Source: DASWUD01 sp036401755
GTDB taxonomy: Bacteria; Pseudomonadota; Gammaproteobacteria; Thiohalomonadales; Thiohalomonadaceae
Length of the DNA: 5,538 nt
Direction: 5' to 3'
NCBI GenBank assembly: GCA_036401755.1
Contig: DASWUD010000016.1
Location: 1-5,538, forward strand
Part shown: positions 1-5,384 of the stretch, in pieces
How positions within the stretch are numbered: the first letter of the stretch is position 1
Layout: the number at the start of each line of letters is the position of its first letter
Translations under genes and position numbers: made by a program
The notes under the pieces: generated by a model
What the model was told of the DNA's origin: nothing
Database searches by the model: none
The model's input: only the letters and a program-made list of their open reading frames with translations

Positions 1-1
1 C

Positions 2-376
2 ATCCCCAACGACTACCGTGAGCTGGCGCAGATCGTCACCCGCTATCATGGCGTCTACCATCGCGTCGAGGAGCTGCGCGCCTCCACCCTGCACGATACG
101 CTGGAGGCGGTGGATGCCTTCCGCCGCCCGGAGCGCTTCGAGCAGTTCCTGCTCGCCTGCGAGGCCGATTCGCGCGGCCGTATCGGCTTCGAGGAGCTGC
201 AGTTTGCCCAGCCCGCCCTGCTGCGCGAGGCATTGCACGCCGCCCAACAGGTCAGCGCCAGGGCGGTGGTGGCCGACGGTTATAGCGGCAAGGCGGTAGG
301 TGAACAGCTGCGGGTGCGGCGCATCGCGGCGATCCGCCAGGCGCTGAAGCTCTCCATGGAGGAGCCAAACGGGTAG
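2..376 (+). CDS. cca: CCA tRNA nucleotidyltransferase, C-terminal part (5' end outside window)
   Basis: This is the last 124 residues of the CCA-adding enzyme, which builds or repairs the 3'-terminal CCA of tRNAs from CTP and ATP in the cytoplasm. The frame is open from the window edge to the TAG at 374-376. The best marker is the helical segment at fragment residues 39-60 (AFRRPERFEQFLLACEADSR and following), which closely matches the gammaproteobacterial multifunctional CCA protein. The last 30 residues carry the usual ending with a GYSGKAVGEQL segment and an arginine-rich RVRRIAAIRQAL helix. The N-terminal nucleotidyltransferase domain, and most or all of the HD phosphohydrolase domain found in many relatives, lie upstream of the window. 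Whether the HD activity is present therefore cannot be judged. mtgA follows on the same strand after 33 bp, so co-transcription is possible. Confidence 0.9.
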   Translation: MPNDYRELAQIVTRYHGVYHRVEELRASTLHDTLEAVDAFRRPERFEQFLLACEADSRGRIGFEELQFAQPALLREALHAAQQVSARAVVADGYSGKAVGEQLRVRRIAAIRQALKLSMEEPNG

Positions 377-409
377 AATGACGACTCCCGATTGACCATT
401 TGATATTTC

Positions 410-1357
410 ATGCCACCGCGCCGCCGCTCCCATACCCAATCCCGCCGGAAGAATAACGCCTCGATGCTGTCACGACTATTCAAGCGGCTGATGCAGCTGC
501 TGCTTGTGGCCCTTGCCACGGTGGTGCTCATCGACGGCCTCTATTTGGCCTCCATTTGGCCCGACTGGGAGGTGCTCTCCCAAGGCCCCGTCCCCAAATC
601 GAACTTCATCCTGCGCTATGAAGAGCAGCGCAAGGAGGATGGCAAGTTGCCGCCGCTACGCTGGACGCCGGTGGCGCTGCAACGTATCGCACCGATGATG
701 GGCAAGGCGGCGATCGCCGCTGAGGACAGCCGCTTCTATGAGCACGAGGGGATCGACACCGAGGCGATCCAGGAGGCGATGGAGAAGAACCTGGAGAAGG
801 GCAAGGTGGTCTACGGCGCCAGTACCATTTCGCAGCAGACCGTGAAGAACATGTTTCTGAGCGGCTCGCGCGACTACCTGCGCAAATGGCACGAGTTGCT
901 GCTCACCTGGTCGATGGAGCGCAACCTGAGCAAGCCGCGCATTCTGGAGATCTATCTCAACGTCGCCGAATTCGGTCCCGGCGTCTATGGGGTGGAGGCG
1001 GCGAGCCACTACTATTGGAATATCCCGGCCAGCGCGCTCTCTTACGATCAGGCGGTACAACTGGCCGCCTGCCTGCCCAGCCCGAAGAAACACAACCCGA
1101 AAACCAACACGCGCACCTTCCAGCGTCGCGTGGCCAAAATCGCGCGCCACCTCAAGGCGCCGGAGACGCAGGCGAGCGAAGCAGCGGTTGAGCCGGCGCC
1201 AGCAAATCCGGCCGAGAAGCCGGCCGTGACACCGTTGGTAGAGCCGCTTCCGACAGACGGCGTCACGCCCCCGGTCGAACCCACCCCTGCAGACGCCGCT
1301 CCAGAGCCGGCAGCAGTCGATCCAGCCCCCGATACGCCCACACCCACGCCACCATAA
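410..1357 (+). CDS. mtgA: Monofunctional biosynthetic peptidoglycan transglycosylase with Pro/Ala-rich C-terminal tail
   Basis: A GT51 glycosyltransferase that polymerises lipid II into glycan strands at the periplasmic face of the inner membrane, without a transpeptidase domain. Residues 27-50 form one N-terminal membrane anchor preceded by basic residues. Catalytic landmarks in order are EDSRFYEHEGID at 105-116 (Glu105 the predicted catalytic base), GASTISQQ at 136-143, RKWHE at 158-162, RILEIYLN at 177-184 (Glu180 the second acidic residue) and EFGPGVYGVEAAS at 187-199. The enzyme core ends near residue 248; about 65 residues of Pro/Ala/Glu/Thr-rich tail follow, making it 315 aa against about 240 in E. 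coli MtgA. The 410 start has no clear Shine-Dalgarno, but base composition becomes GC-rich and coding-like there. An ATG at 464 (residue 19), 12 nt after GGAAG, is a good alternative and starts like a typical MtgA. The last 95 bp overlap the convergent vanZ-like gene. Confidence 0.92.
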   Translation: MPPRRRSHTQSRRKNNASMLSRLFKRLMQLLLVALATVVLIDGLYLASIWPDWEVLSQGPVPKSNFILRYEEQRKEDGKLPPLRWTPVALQRIAPMMGKAAIAAEDSRFYEHEGIDTEAIQEAMEKNLEKGKVVYGASTISQQTVKNMFLSGSRDYLRKWHELLLTWSMERNLSKPRILEIYLNVAEFGPGVYGVEAASHYYWNIPASALSYDQAVQLAACLPSPKKHNPKTNTRTFQRRVAKIARHLKAPETQASEAAVEPAPANPAEKPAVTPLVEPLPTDGVTPPVEPTPADAAPEPAAVDPAPDTPTPTPP

Positions 1358-1661
1358 CCCCCAGGGTGTTGGCGGTCGCATCCCAGTAGTCGAAGGTGCG
1401 CCAGCGGCTCATCCCCTGCACGATCTCCAGGGCGAGCCCCTGCCCGGCAAACAGCAGCGCCCAGAGCAGGCGCTGCTTGTGGCTCCGGTAGAGCTGCATG
1501 AACCAGCCCATCAACACGAAATAGGAGGCGAAATGCTCCAGCTTGTCAGACCATTTGAACGACAAGAGCTTCGGCGGATGTGAAGTAATGGAGAAAAAAA
1601 TCACTACTGCGATCAGCAGCAACCCGGTGATCAGCCAGTAGCGGTGGTAGCGCAGCGCCAT
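1263..1661 (-). CDS. VanZ-like family membrane protein
   Basis: A 132-aa polytopic inner-membrane protein. Predicted membrane segments lie at about residues 8-25, 44-58, 65-80 and 97-117. VanZ-family signatures are visible: DKLEHFASYF at 39-48 and, after EIVQGMS at 79-85, the R...D..D...N..G pattern (WRTFDYWDATANTLG, 87-101). The family is named for enterococcal VanZ, which gives low-level teicoplanin resistance, but most members have no assigned role, so resistance should not be inferred. The ATG directly abuts the TAG of the upstream methyltransferase. A ribosome site GGAGAAG (complement of 1671-1677) lies 9 nt upstream inside that gene, so the two are almost certainly one transcript with coupled translation. 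Residues 102-132, including most of the last membrane helix, are encoded antisense to the tail of mtgA. Confidence 0.85.
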   Translation of the reverse strand: MALRYHRYWLITGLLLIAVVIFFSITSHPPKLLSFKWSDKLEHFASYFVLMGWFMQLYRSHKQRLLWALLFAGQGLALEIVQGMSRWRTFDYWDATANTLGVMVAWVWAYRGLDRLLPALERRLQGWVRPGA

Positions 1662-2366
1662 CTAGCGACGCTTCTCCGCAACAAGGTGGGCGTAACGCCC
1701 CTCCTTCATCAGGGCGCTGTGCAGCACCGCAAAGCCGGTGTGGTTGAGCATGTAGATCAGATCCTCGCGCGAGAAGCGGTTGTGTTCGATGAAATGGACC
1801 AGCAGGTCCTCCAGCTCCTCCACCGGCGTGGCACGGTCAAAGACGCGCGCCTCTTCGGTCTGGTGGCGCACATAGATCTCCAGCGGTGCCCGAACCCAGT
1901 CAAGAATATAGAAGCGCCCGCCCGGTTTCAGAATGCGCTGCATCTCCATCAGGGTGCGCAGCGGCTGGCTCATCTCATGCAACACCACCGACGCCATCAC
2001 CGCGTCGACCGAGTTATCGGCCAGCGGCAGGTGGGGATCGTGCAGGTCCTCCCTGATCACCTCGCAACCCGGCGGCAGTTCGACGCTCGCCGCCAGCATG
2101 TAGGGGGCCAACTCGACGCCGATGGCGCGCAGCCCTGGCGTACGCTCCGCCAGCGCCTTGAGAAACAGCCCCGGCCCACTGCCGAGATCCACGACCAGCG
2201 GGGTGGCTGAGTAGACCGGCTCGACCCACTGCGCCCACTCGCGCCAGAACTCCTCGTTGAAGCGTTCGGCAAAGCCCTGTTTCATCAGCTCGGCGAAACG
2301 CGCGCCGTCGCGATGGTGCTTGGCCAACATGGCCTGGGTCTGTTGCAAGCGATTGGAGTCGGACAT
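1662..2366 (-). CDS. Class I SAM-dependent methyltransferase, substrate unknown
   Basis: A 234-aa soluble methyltransferase with a Rossmann-like SAM fold. Motif I is VVDLGSGPG at residues 58-66, and the acidic residue closing strand 2 is Glu85 in IGVELAPYM, expected to bind the SAM ribose. The ADNSVDAVMASVVLHEM segment at 116-132 is motif II, and ILKPGGRFYILDW at 145-157 is the post-II region. This pattern matches the Methyltransf_11/25 group. The N-terminal 45 residues are helical and charged, and nothing in the sequence identifies the acceptor. The ATG is preceded by a weak GAGG about 10 nt upstream and by a good promoter match at 2402-2430. It is first in a two-gene unit with the vanZ-like gene. 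A small-molecule or quinone/lipid acceptor would be a guess. Confidence 0.87.
   Translation of the reverse strand: MSDSNRLQQTQAMLAKHHRDGARFAELMKQGFAERFNEEFWREWAQWVEPVYSATPLVVDLGSGPGLFLKALAERTPGLRAIGVELAPYMLAASVELPPGCEVIREDLHDPHLPLADNSVDAVMASVVLHEMSQPLRTLMEMQRILKPGGRFYILDWVRAPLEIYVRHQTEEARVFDRATPVEELEDLLVHFIEHNRFSREDLIYMLNHTGFAVLHSALMKEGRYAHLVAEKRR
1671..1677 (-). promoter_or_regulatory. Ribosome binding site of the vanZ-like gene
   Basis: GGAGAAG on the minus strand lies 9 nt before the ATG at 1661-1659 and is embedded in the last codons of the upstream methyltransferase. It fixes the vanZ-like start and fits translational coupling across the TAG|ATG junction. Confidence 0.6.
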
Positions 2367-2401
2367 GGAGCTAGGCCTCTATAACCATCTGAATGAGTGT
2401 G

Positions 2402-2430
2402 ATCATACCCGCTACCTGTCCTTATGTCCT
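2402..2430 (-). promoter_or_regulatory. Candidate sigma70 promoter for the methyltransferase/vanZ-like unit
   Basis: Read on the minus strand, AGGACA (complement of 2425-2430, 4/6 to TTGACA) is followed after 17 bp by TATGAT (complement of 2402-2407, 5/6 to TATAAT). The start site would fall near 2395, giving a leader of about 29 nt before the ATG at 2366. Spacing and position are right, but the call rests on motif matching alone. Confidence 0.42.
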
Positions 2431-2506
2431 GAAGGCCATCCGTTCGGCATGACCGCGAATGAACCACGCGGGCATGCACCAGATCCACACCATAAAAAGA
2501 AGAGCG

Positions 2507-2605
2507 ATGACTGGCTGGTTCAAGCGTCACAAAAGCGCCAATGGCCCGTTCAACTTTGTGCCGAAGACGGACGAGGATCACGATCTGCTCGGCGGTGAAC
2601 GGTAG
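2507..2605 (+). CDS. Possible 32-aa small protein, unknown function
   Basis: An ATG preceded by the purine-rich AAAAAGAAGAG, ending 2 nt before the start, opens a 32-codon frame ending in TAG. The product begins MTGWFKRHK, then has GPFNFVPKTDEDHDLL and ends GGER. It is hydrophilic with a basic N-terminal third and an acidic C-terminal half, and has no membrane segment or signal peptide. Roughly two thirds of third codon positions are G or C, as in the real genes nearby. Upstream in-frame ATGs at 2459 and 2474 would lengthen it to 48 or 43 aa but lack ribosome sites. I do not recognise the protein. It could be a chance frame in the gap, so the call is tentative. Confidence 0.3.
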   Translation: MTGWFKRHKSANGPFNFVPKTDEDHDLLGGER

Positions 2606-2666
2606 AATCGAAGGCTCGGCAAAGGCAACCCGTTATGAGCGTCACACGCTTGTCATGGGCCGCCAC

Positions 2667-2672
2667 TACAAT
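2667..2672 (+). promoter_or_regulatory. Possible -10 element before the 75-aa gene
   Basis: TACAAT matches TATAAT at 5 of 6 positions. A start site near 2679 would give a leader of about 19 nt carrying the AGGA ribosome site. No good -35 box lies at normal spacing: TTGTCA is only 11 bp upstream, too close for a standard promoter. Weak evidence. Confidence 0.25.
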
Positions 2673-2686
2673 AACCAAAACTTCAC

Positions 2687-2690
2687 AGGA
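2687..2690 (+). promoter_or_regulatory. Ribosome binding site of the 75-aa gene
   Basis: AGGA sits 7 nt before the ATG at 2698, the optimal distance. It decides the start in favour of 2698 over the in-frame ATG at 2635, which would add 21 residues of less coding-like composition behind a weaker AAAGG. Confidence 0.55.
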
Positions 2691-2697
2691 CGAATTC

Positions 2698-2925
2698 ATG
2701 GAACAACACAGCACTATCGAAATGAATTTGCACCAGACCATCGCTCATATCGAGTCGCGCCTGGCCGCGATGAGTGGCTGCGGGGATTGCGCCTATGAAA
2801 ATGCATTGGCCCACAGTTATCGCGAACTGCTGGTGGGCTATGGCCGGAAGCTCTTCCTGCTCCAGTCGCGCCGCTTTCTGCTCTCAGAGCCGAGCGCGCT
2901 CGTCACGCAAGCCAAAACCGAGTAA
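2698..2925 (+). CDS. Small hypothetical protein (75 aa) with a CxxC motif
   Basis: A 75-aa cytoplasmic-type protein that I do not recognise. It appears mostly helical: residues 8-25 (MNLHQTIAHIESRLAAMS) form one amphipathic helix. A GCGDC turn at 27-31 provides a CxxC pair (Cys28, Cys31), and residues 33-63 form a second helical stretch rich in Leu, Tyr and Arg (SYRELLVGYGRKLFLLQSRR). The only cysteines are the CxxC pair, so redox or metal binding is possible but unproven; a single CxxC would need a partner or dimer to hold zinc. The start is set by the well-placed AGGA. Its last 14 codons (stop included) overlap the 3' end of the convergent midA-like gene by 42 bp. There is no signal peptide and no same-strand neighbour nearby except the tentative 32-codon ORF. 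Confidence 0.62.
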   Translation: MEQHSTIEMNLHQTIAHIESRLAAMSGCGDCAYENALAHSYRELLVGYGRKLFLLQSRRFLLSEPSALVTQAKTE

Positions 2926-4092
2926 CGGCTCGTCAAAGCCACGCGTCAGTGCGATCACCTTGAAAAGCTCACCCATCTCCTCGGGCTGCAGCAGGCGTCG
3001 CACCTGGCCGGCATAGGCCATCTGTTCACGCGTCTCCTGCGCCTCGCCCATCATCTCCAGTATCCCCATCGACAACAGAAAGCTCGCCTGATTGGCAAAA
3101 CCGGCCACATGCAGGCCGTGCTGCGCCGCCGCCTCGGCGATGGCGGTAAAGTCCACATGGGCGGTGATGTCCTGCAAGCCCACGAAAGCATAGGGATCGG
3201 GGTGGCTGCGGTGGCGATAGTGGCACATCAGCGTCCCCTCCTTGCGCTGCGGGTGATAATACTCGCGACGCGGGAAACCGTAATCGATGAGCAGAATGGC
3301 CCCCGCATCGAGGAGCTGCGCCAGCGTCGCGATCCACTCCTGGGCAGCCAGGCTGATTTCGGAGGAATAGCCGTCGTCAAGCCTTGCCTCGTCGAGCAAC
3401 GCTTTCAAGGCCGAGGCCACGGCGGGTGCACTCTCTGCCAACAGTGCATCGGCAAACTGGCCATCGTGCCAGGCGACACCCAACTCCCTCGCCACACCCT
3501 CCGTCACGAGGAAGCGCTGTGCCGGCATGGCGTCGAGCACCTCGTTGCCGAGGATCACACCACGAAATGTCTCGGGCAGTTCATCTAGCCATACCACGCG
3601 CTCGACGAGGTGGGGCAACCGTTTGGTAATAGTCTCTTGCTGGCGCTGGCGCAGCTCGCCGCTCAACTCCGCGATGTAGTAATGGCGTGGCAATCGCCCG
3701 AGCCGCTCCAACTCAGCCAGCAACTCCGCGGCCATCACCCCGCTGCCGGCACCGAACTCCAGCAGATCGCCCTCGCCCAACTGTTGAAGAATCTGCAGAC
3801 ACTGCCGCGCCAGGCAGCGCGAGAAGAGCGGCGAGAGTTCGGGGGCGGTGGTGAAATCGCCGGCTTCACCGAACTTGCGGCTACCGCCACTGTAGTAGCC
3901 GCGTCCCGGCGCATAGAGGACCAGCTCCATGAAGCGGGCAAACGGGATGGCGCCCCCGGTCCGCTCGATCTCCTCACGGATCAGCCTGGTCAACGCCTCA
4001 CTCGCCGCCTGCGCCGCCTCATCAGGTTGAGGAAGCTCGCCCAGCGAGCGCACCGCCGCGTGGAGAACACGCGCGCTATCCAGACACTTCAT
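2884..4092 (-). CDS. MidA/NDUFAF7-family SAM-dependent methyltransferase
   Basis: A 402-aa protein of the DUF185/MidA family, bacterial relatives of mitochondrial NDUFAF7, which dimethylates an arginine of a complex I subunit during assembly. Family blocks seen in order: FMELVLYAPGRGYYS at 54-68, GDFTTAPELSPLF at 78-90, the SAM-binding EFGAGSG at 112-118, GNEVLDAMP at 182-190, LLIDYGFPRREYYHP at 267-281, CHYRHRSHPDPY at 290-301 and the LQDITAHVDFTAI block at 306-318. All the usual motifs are intact, so it is probably active. The ATG lacks a good ribosome site, and the first 25-30 residues are extra compared with what I recall of relatives; a GTG at codon 8 or 14 is a possible alternative. No complex I gene lies in the window, so the target is inferred from the family only. 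It is divergent from the pteridine reductase gene across 66 bp, and its 3' end overlaps the 75-aa gene. Confidence 0.9.
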   Translation of the reverse strand: MKCLDSARVLHAAVRSLGELPQPDEAAQAASEALTRLIREEIERTGGAIPFARFMELVLYAPGRGYYSGGSRKFGEAGDFTTAPELSPLFSRCLARQCLQILQQLGEGDLLEFGAGSGVMAAELLAELERLGRLPRHYYIAELSGELRQRQQETITKRLPHLVERVVWLDELPETFRGVILGNEVLDAMPAQRFLVTEGVARELGVAWHDGQFADALLAESAPAVASALKALLDEARLDDGYSSEISLAAQEWIATLAQLLDAGAILLIDYGFPRREYYHPQRKEGTLMCHYRHRSHPDPYAFVGLQDITAHVDFTAIAEAAAQHGLHVAGFANQASFLLSMGILEMMGEAQETREQMAYAGQVRRLLQPEEMGELFKVIALTRGFDEPLLGFGLRDERARL

Positions 4093-4119
4093 TGAAAATC
4101 GCCGCCTCGACTGAATATT
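4092..4119 (+). promoter_or_regulatory. Candidate promoter for the pteridine reductase gene in the divergent spacer
   Basis: TTGAAA at 4092-4097 (5/6 to the -35 consensus), a 16-bp spacer, then AATATT at 4114-4119 (4/6 to the -10 consensus) would start transcription near 4126. The leader would be about 30 nt before the GTG. AATATT is palindromic, but I found no correctly spaced -35 for the minus strand, so the midA-like promoter is not identified. Confidence 0.33.
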
Positions 4120-4146
4120 GGGCTACAGTGTGCCAAATCGTTGAAC

Positions 4147-4153
4147 AGGGGAG
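4147..4153 (+). promoter_or_regulatory. Ribosome binding site deciding the GTG start of the pteridine reductase
   Basis: AGGGGAG lies 5 nt before GTG 4159-4161. A TTG at 4141 is in frame but would place this strong site inside the coding region, and the extra six residues precede the point where SDR proteins normally begin. Confidence 0.6.
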
Positions 4154-4158
4154 AAGCT

Positions 4159-4905
4159 GTGACTCGTTCACTCCAGGGCAAGGTGGTATTGATCACCGGC
4201 GCGGCCCACCGCATCGGCGCTACCACCGCGCGTCTGCTGCATGGCGCGGGCGCCAACATCGTGCTCCACTATCGCCAATCAAAGGCCGGGGCAGAACAAT
4301 TACAGACAGCCTTGAATGAGCAGCGCGCCAACTCCGTTGCGCTGGTGCAGGGCGATCTGCTCGATATGGCACGCCTGGAAGAGATTGTGCAGGAGGCCCA
4401 TGCCGCCTGGGGGCGCCTCGACGTGCTCATCAACAACGCCTCCACCTTCTATCCCACGCCGGTGGGCACCATCACCGTACAGCAGTGGGACGACCTGCTC
4501 GGCTCCAACCTCAAGGCGCCGCTGTTCCTCGCGCAGGCGGCGGCACAGTATCTCAAGCAGGCGCGCGGCTGCATCGTCAACATCGTCGATATCCACGCCG
4601 AGCGGCCATTGCGTGAATATCCGGTCTACAGCGTCGCCAAGGCGGGGCTGGTGATGCTCACCAAATCGCTTGCCTGCGAACTGGGGCCCGAGGTGCGCGT
4701 CAATGCTATCGCCCCCGGCGCGATCCTCTGGCCAGAAAATGAGATGGACGAAACCACCAAGGCGAAGATCCTCGATCGCACCTTTCTCAAGCGCCAGGGG
4801 AATCCCGAGGATATCGCCCGCGCCGCGCTGTTCCTAATCCGCGATGCCGACTACACCAGCGGGCAGGTCTTGAACGTGGATGGTGGGCGTTCGCTGAACA
4901 GTTAA
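4159..4905 (+). CDS. Pteridine reductase, SDR family (PTR1/FolM-like)
   Basis: A 248-aa NADPH-dependent short-chain reductase predicted to reduce dihydro- or oxidised pterins. Residues 13-20 (TGAAHRIG) form the nucleotide loop with the Arg typical of pteridine reductases and NADPH users. INNAS at 91-95 is the central SDR motif. The catalytic set is Asp144, Tyr157 and Lys161: an Asp where classical SDRs have Ser, 13 residues before the Tyr, the same arrangement as the Asp-Tyr-Lys set of trypanosomatid PTR1. VNAIAPG at 181-187 and a C-terminal VDGG complete the fold. E. coli FolM (dihydromonapterin reductase) is the nearest characterised bacterial type, but the exact substrate is not decidable here. 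A FolK-type kinase lies 0.5 kb away on the opposite strand, supporting a pterin role. The stop shares TTAA with the convergent GNAT gene. Confidence 0.88.
   Translation: MTRSLQGKVVLITGAAHRIGATTARLLHGAGANIVLHYRQSKAGAEQLQTALNEQRANSVALVQGDLLDMARLEEIVQEAHAAWGRLDVLINNASTFYPTPVGTITVQQWDDLLGSNLKAPLFLAQAAAQYLKQARGCIVNIVDIHAERPLREYPVYSVAKAGLVMLTKSLACELGPEVRVNAIAPGAILWPENEMDETTKAKILDRTFLKRQGNPEDIARAALFLIRDADYTSGQVLNVDGGRSLNS
4902..4905. other. TTAA shared by two convergent stop codons
   Basis: The palindrome TTAA gives TAA (4903-4905) to the plus-strand pteridine reductase and TAA (complement of 4902-4904) to the minus-strand GNAT gene. The following TTTT at 4908-4911 is not preceded by an obvious hairpin, so no terminator is claimed. 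Confidence 0.85.
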
Positions 4906-5384
4906 AGTTTTTTCTGCCAAAACAACGCTTGTCCCGCTTGCGGGTCGAGCTGGTAGGCGGCAAAGCCGAACTTGCGGTAGGCCCCCATGGCTACGTGGTT
5001 GTTGGCGAGTACTTCGAGGGTGAGTTTGCAGCAGCCGCGCTGGCGGGCCAGCGCTTCCACCCTGGCAAGCAGCCGTTGCGACAGACCGCTGCCACGCGCT
5101 GATGGCGCCACGACGATGTCGTGGATGTTGAGCAGCGGTTGGGCGGCGAAGGTGGAGAACCCTGCGAAGCAGTTGACCAGCCCGACGGGTATTTCGTCGT
5201 GCCAGGCGATGACGCCCAGATAGTGGCCGCAGGTGCGTAGTTGTGGAATAAGTGATGTGCGCACCTCATCGGAAAGGGGTTCACCACCGCCCATTGGGTC
5301 ACGCGCATAGCCATCGAGCAGCGTCAGTAGTGCCGCACCATCGCGGGGATCGTGCAGGTCAATCGTGCGAATCACCTCGACCAT
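4902..5384 (-). CDS. GNAT-family N-acetyltransferase, substrate unknown
   Basis: A 160-aa acyltransferase with one GNAT domain. The acetyl-CoA pyrophosphate loop is in VVAPSARGSGLSQRLL (residues 91-106, R-G-x-G core), preceded by strand NIHDIVV at 86-92. The following TLEVLANNHVAMGAYRKFGF segment (122-141) carries the usual N..A...Y...GF ending. The N-terminal DGYARDPMGGGEPLS segment (24-38) is distinctive of a subfamily whose substrate I do not know. The ATG at 5384 is chosen because it lies 13 nt before the end of the upstream folK frame and begins like a GNAT (MVEVIRTIDL). A GTG at 5435 would add 17 residues that overlap folK. No Shine-Dalgarno is visible, so translation probably depends on reinitiation after the folK stop. 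Membership in a pterin operon is suggestive, not proof, of a related substrate. Confidence 0.84.
   Translation of the reverse strand: MVEVIRTIDLHDPRDGAALLTLLDGYARDPMGGGEPLSDEVRTSLIPQLRTCGHYLGVIAWHDEIPVGLVNCFAGFSTFAAQPLLNIHDIVVAPSARGSGLSQRLLARVEALARQRGCCKLTLEVLANNHVAMGAYRKFGFAAYQLDPQAGQALFWQKKL

Larger units (their letters stand above)
2367..2697. other. 331-bp gap without an assured gene
   Basis: This stretch separates the minus-strand methyltransferase from the plus-strand 75-aa gene. It contains the candidate minus-strand promoter (2402-2430), a possible small ORF (2507-2605), a possible -10 box TACAAT at 2667-2672, and a small hairpin-capable inverted repeat CCGCG/CGCGG (2453-2457 and 2467-2471, 9-nt loop, no T-run). 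Longer open frames crossing it on either strand run into the methyltransferase gene out of frame and resemble no family I know. I recognise no riboswitch, tRNA or known small RNA here. Confidence 0.6.

Noticed and set aside
392..397. TTGACC as a -35 box for mtgA
   Set aside because: No acceptable -10 lies 15-19 bp downstream, and mtgA may be read from the cca transcript.
1209..1226. Inverted repeat CGGCCG with a 6-nt loop as a terminator
   Set aside because: No T-run follows, it lies inside mtgA, and it is explained by coding for the PAEKPAV part of the tail.
656..1381. Long minus-strand open frame (241 codons) across mtgA
   Set aside because: It is the antisense shadow of mtgA, which has every GT51 motif. 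The predicted product is Arg/Leu/Gly-rich with no recognisable domain, typical of GC-rich antisense frames.
1644..2210. Plus-strand 188-codon frame opposite the methyltransferase
   Set aside because: It is the antisense of a clear SAM methyltransferase. Its His/Gln/Arg-rich composition is an artefact of the opposite strand.
2285..2581. Minus-strand 98-codon frame covering most of the gap
   Set aside because: It runs out of frame into the methyltransferase N-terminus and across its likely promoter, with no start signal and no recognisable protein features.
2257..2598. Plus-strand 113-codon frame entering the gap
   Set aside because: It begins inside the methyltransferase on the opposite strand, has no ribosome site, resembles nothing known, and overlaps the better 32-codon candidate in another frame.
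2600..2660. Riboswitch upstream of the 75-aa gene, prompted by GGCAAAGGCAACC
   Set aside because: I could not match the conserved core or the paired helices of the cyclic-di-GMP class or any other class I know; the resemblance is limited to a short string.
3109..4095. Plus-strand open frames opposite the midA-like gene (159 and 161 codons)
   Set aside because: The opposite strand encodes an intact MidA-family protein with all motifs, and these frames have no family features or ribosome sites.
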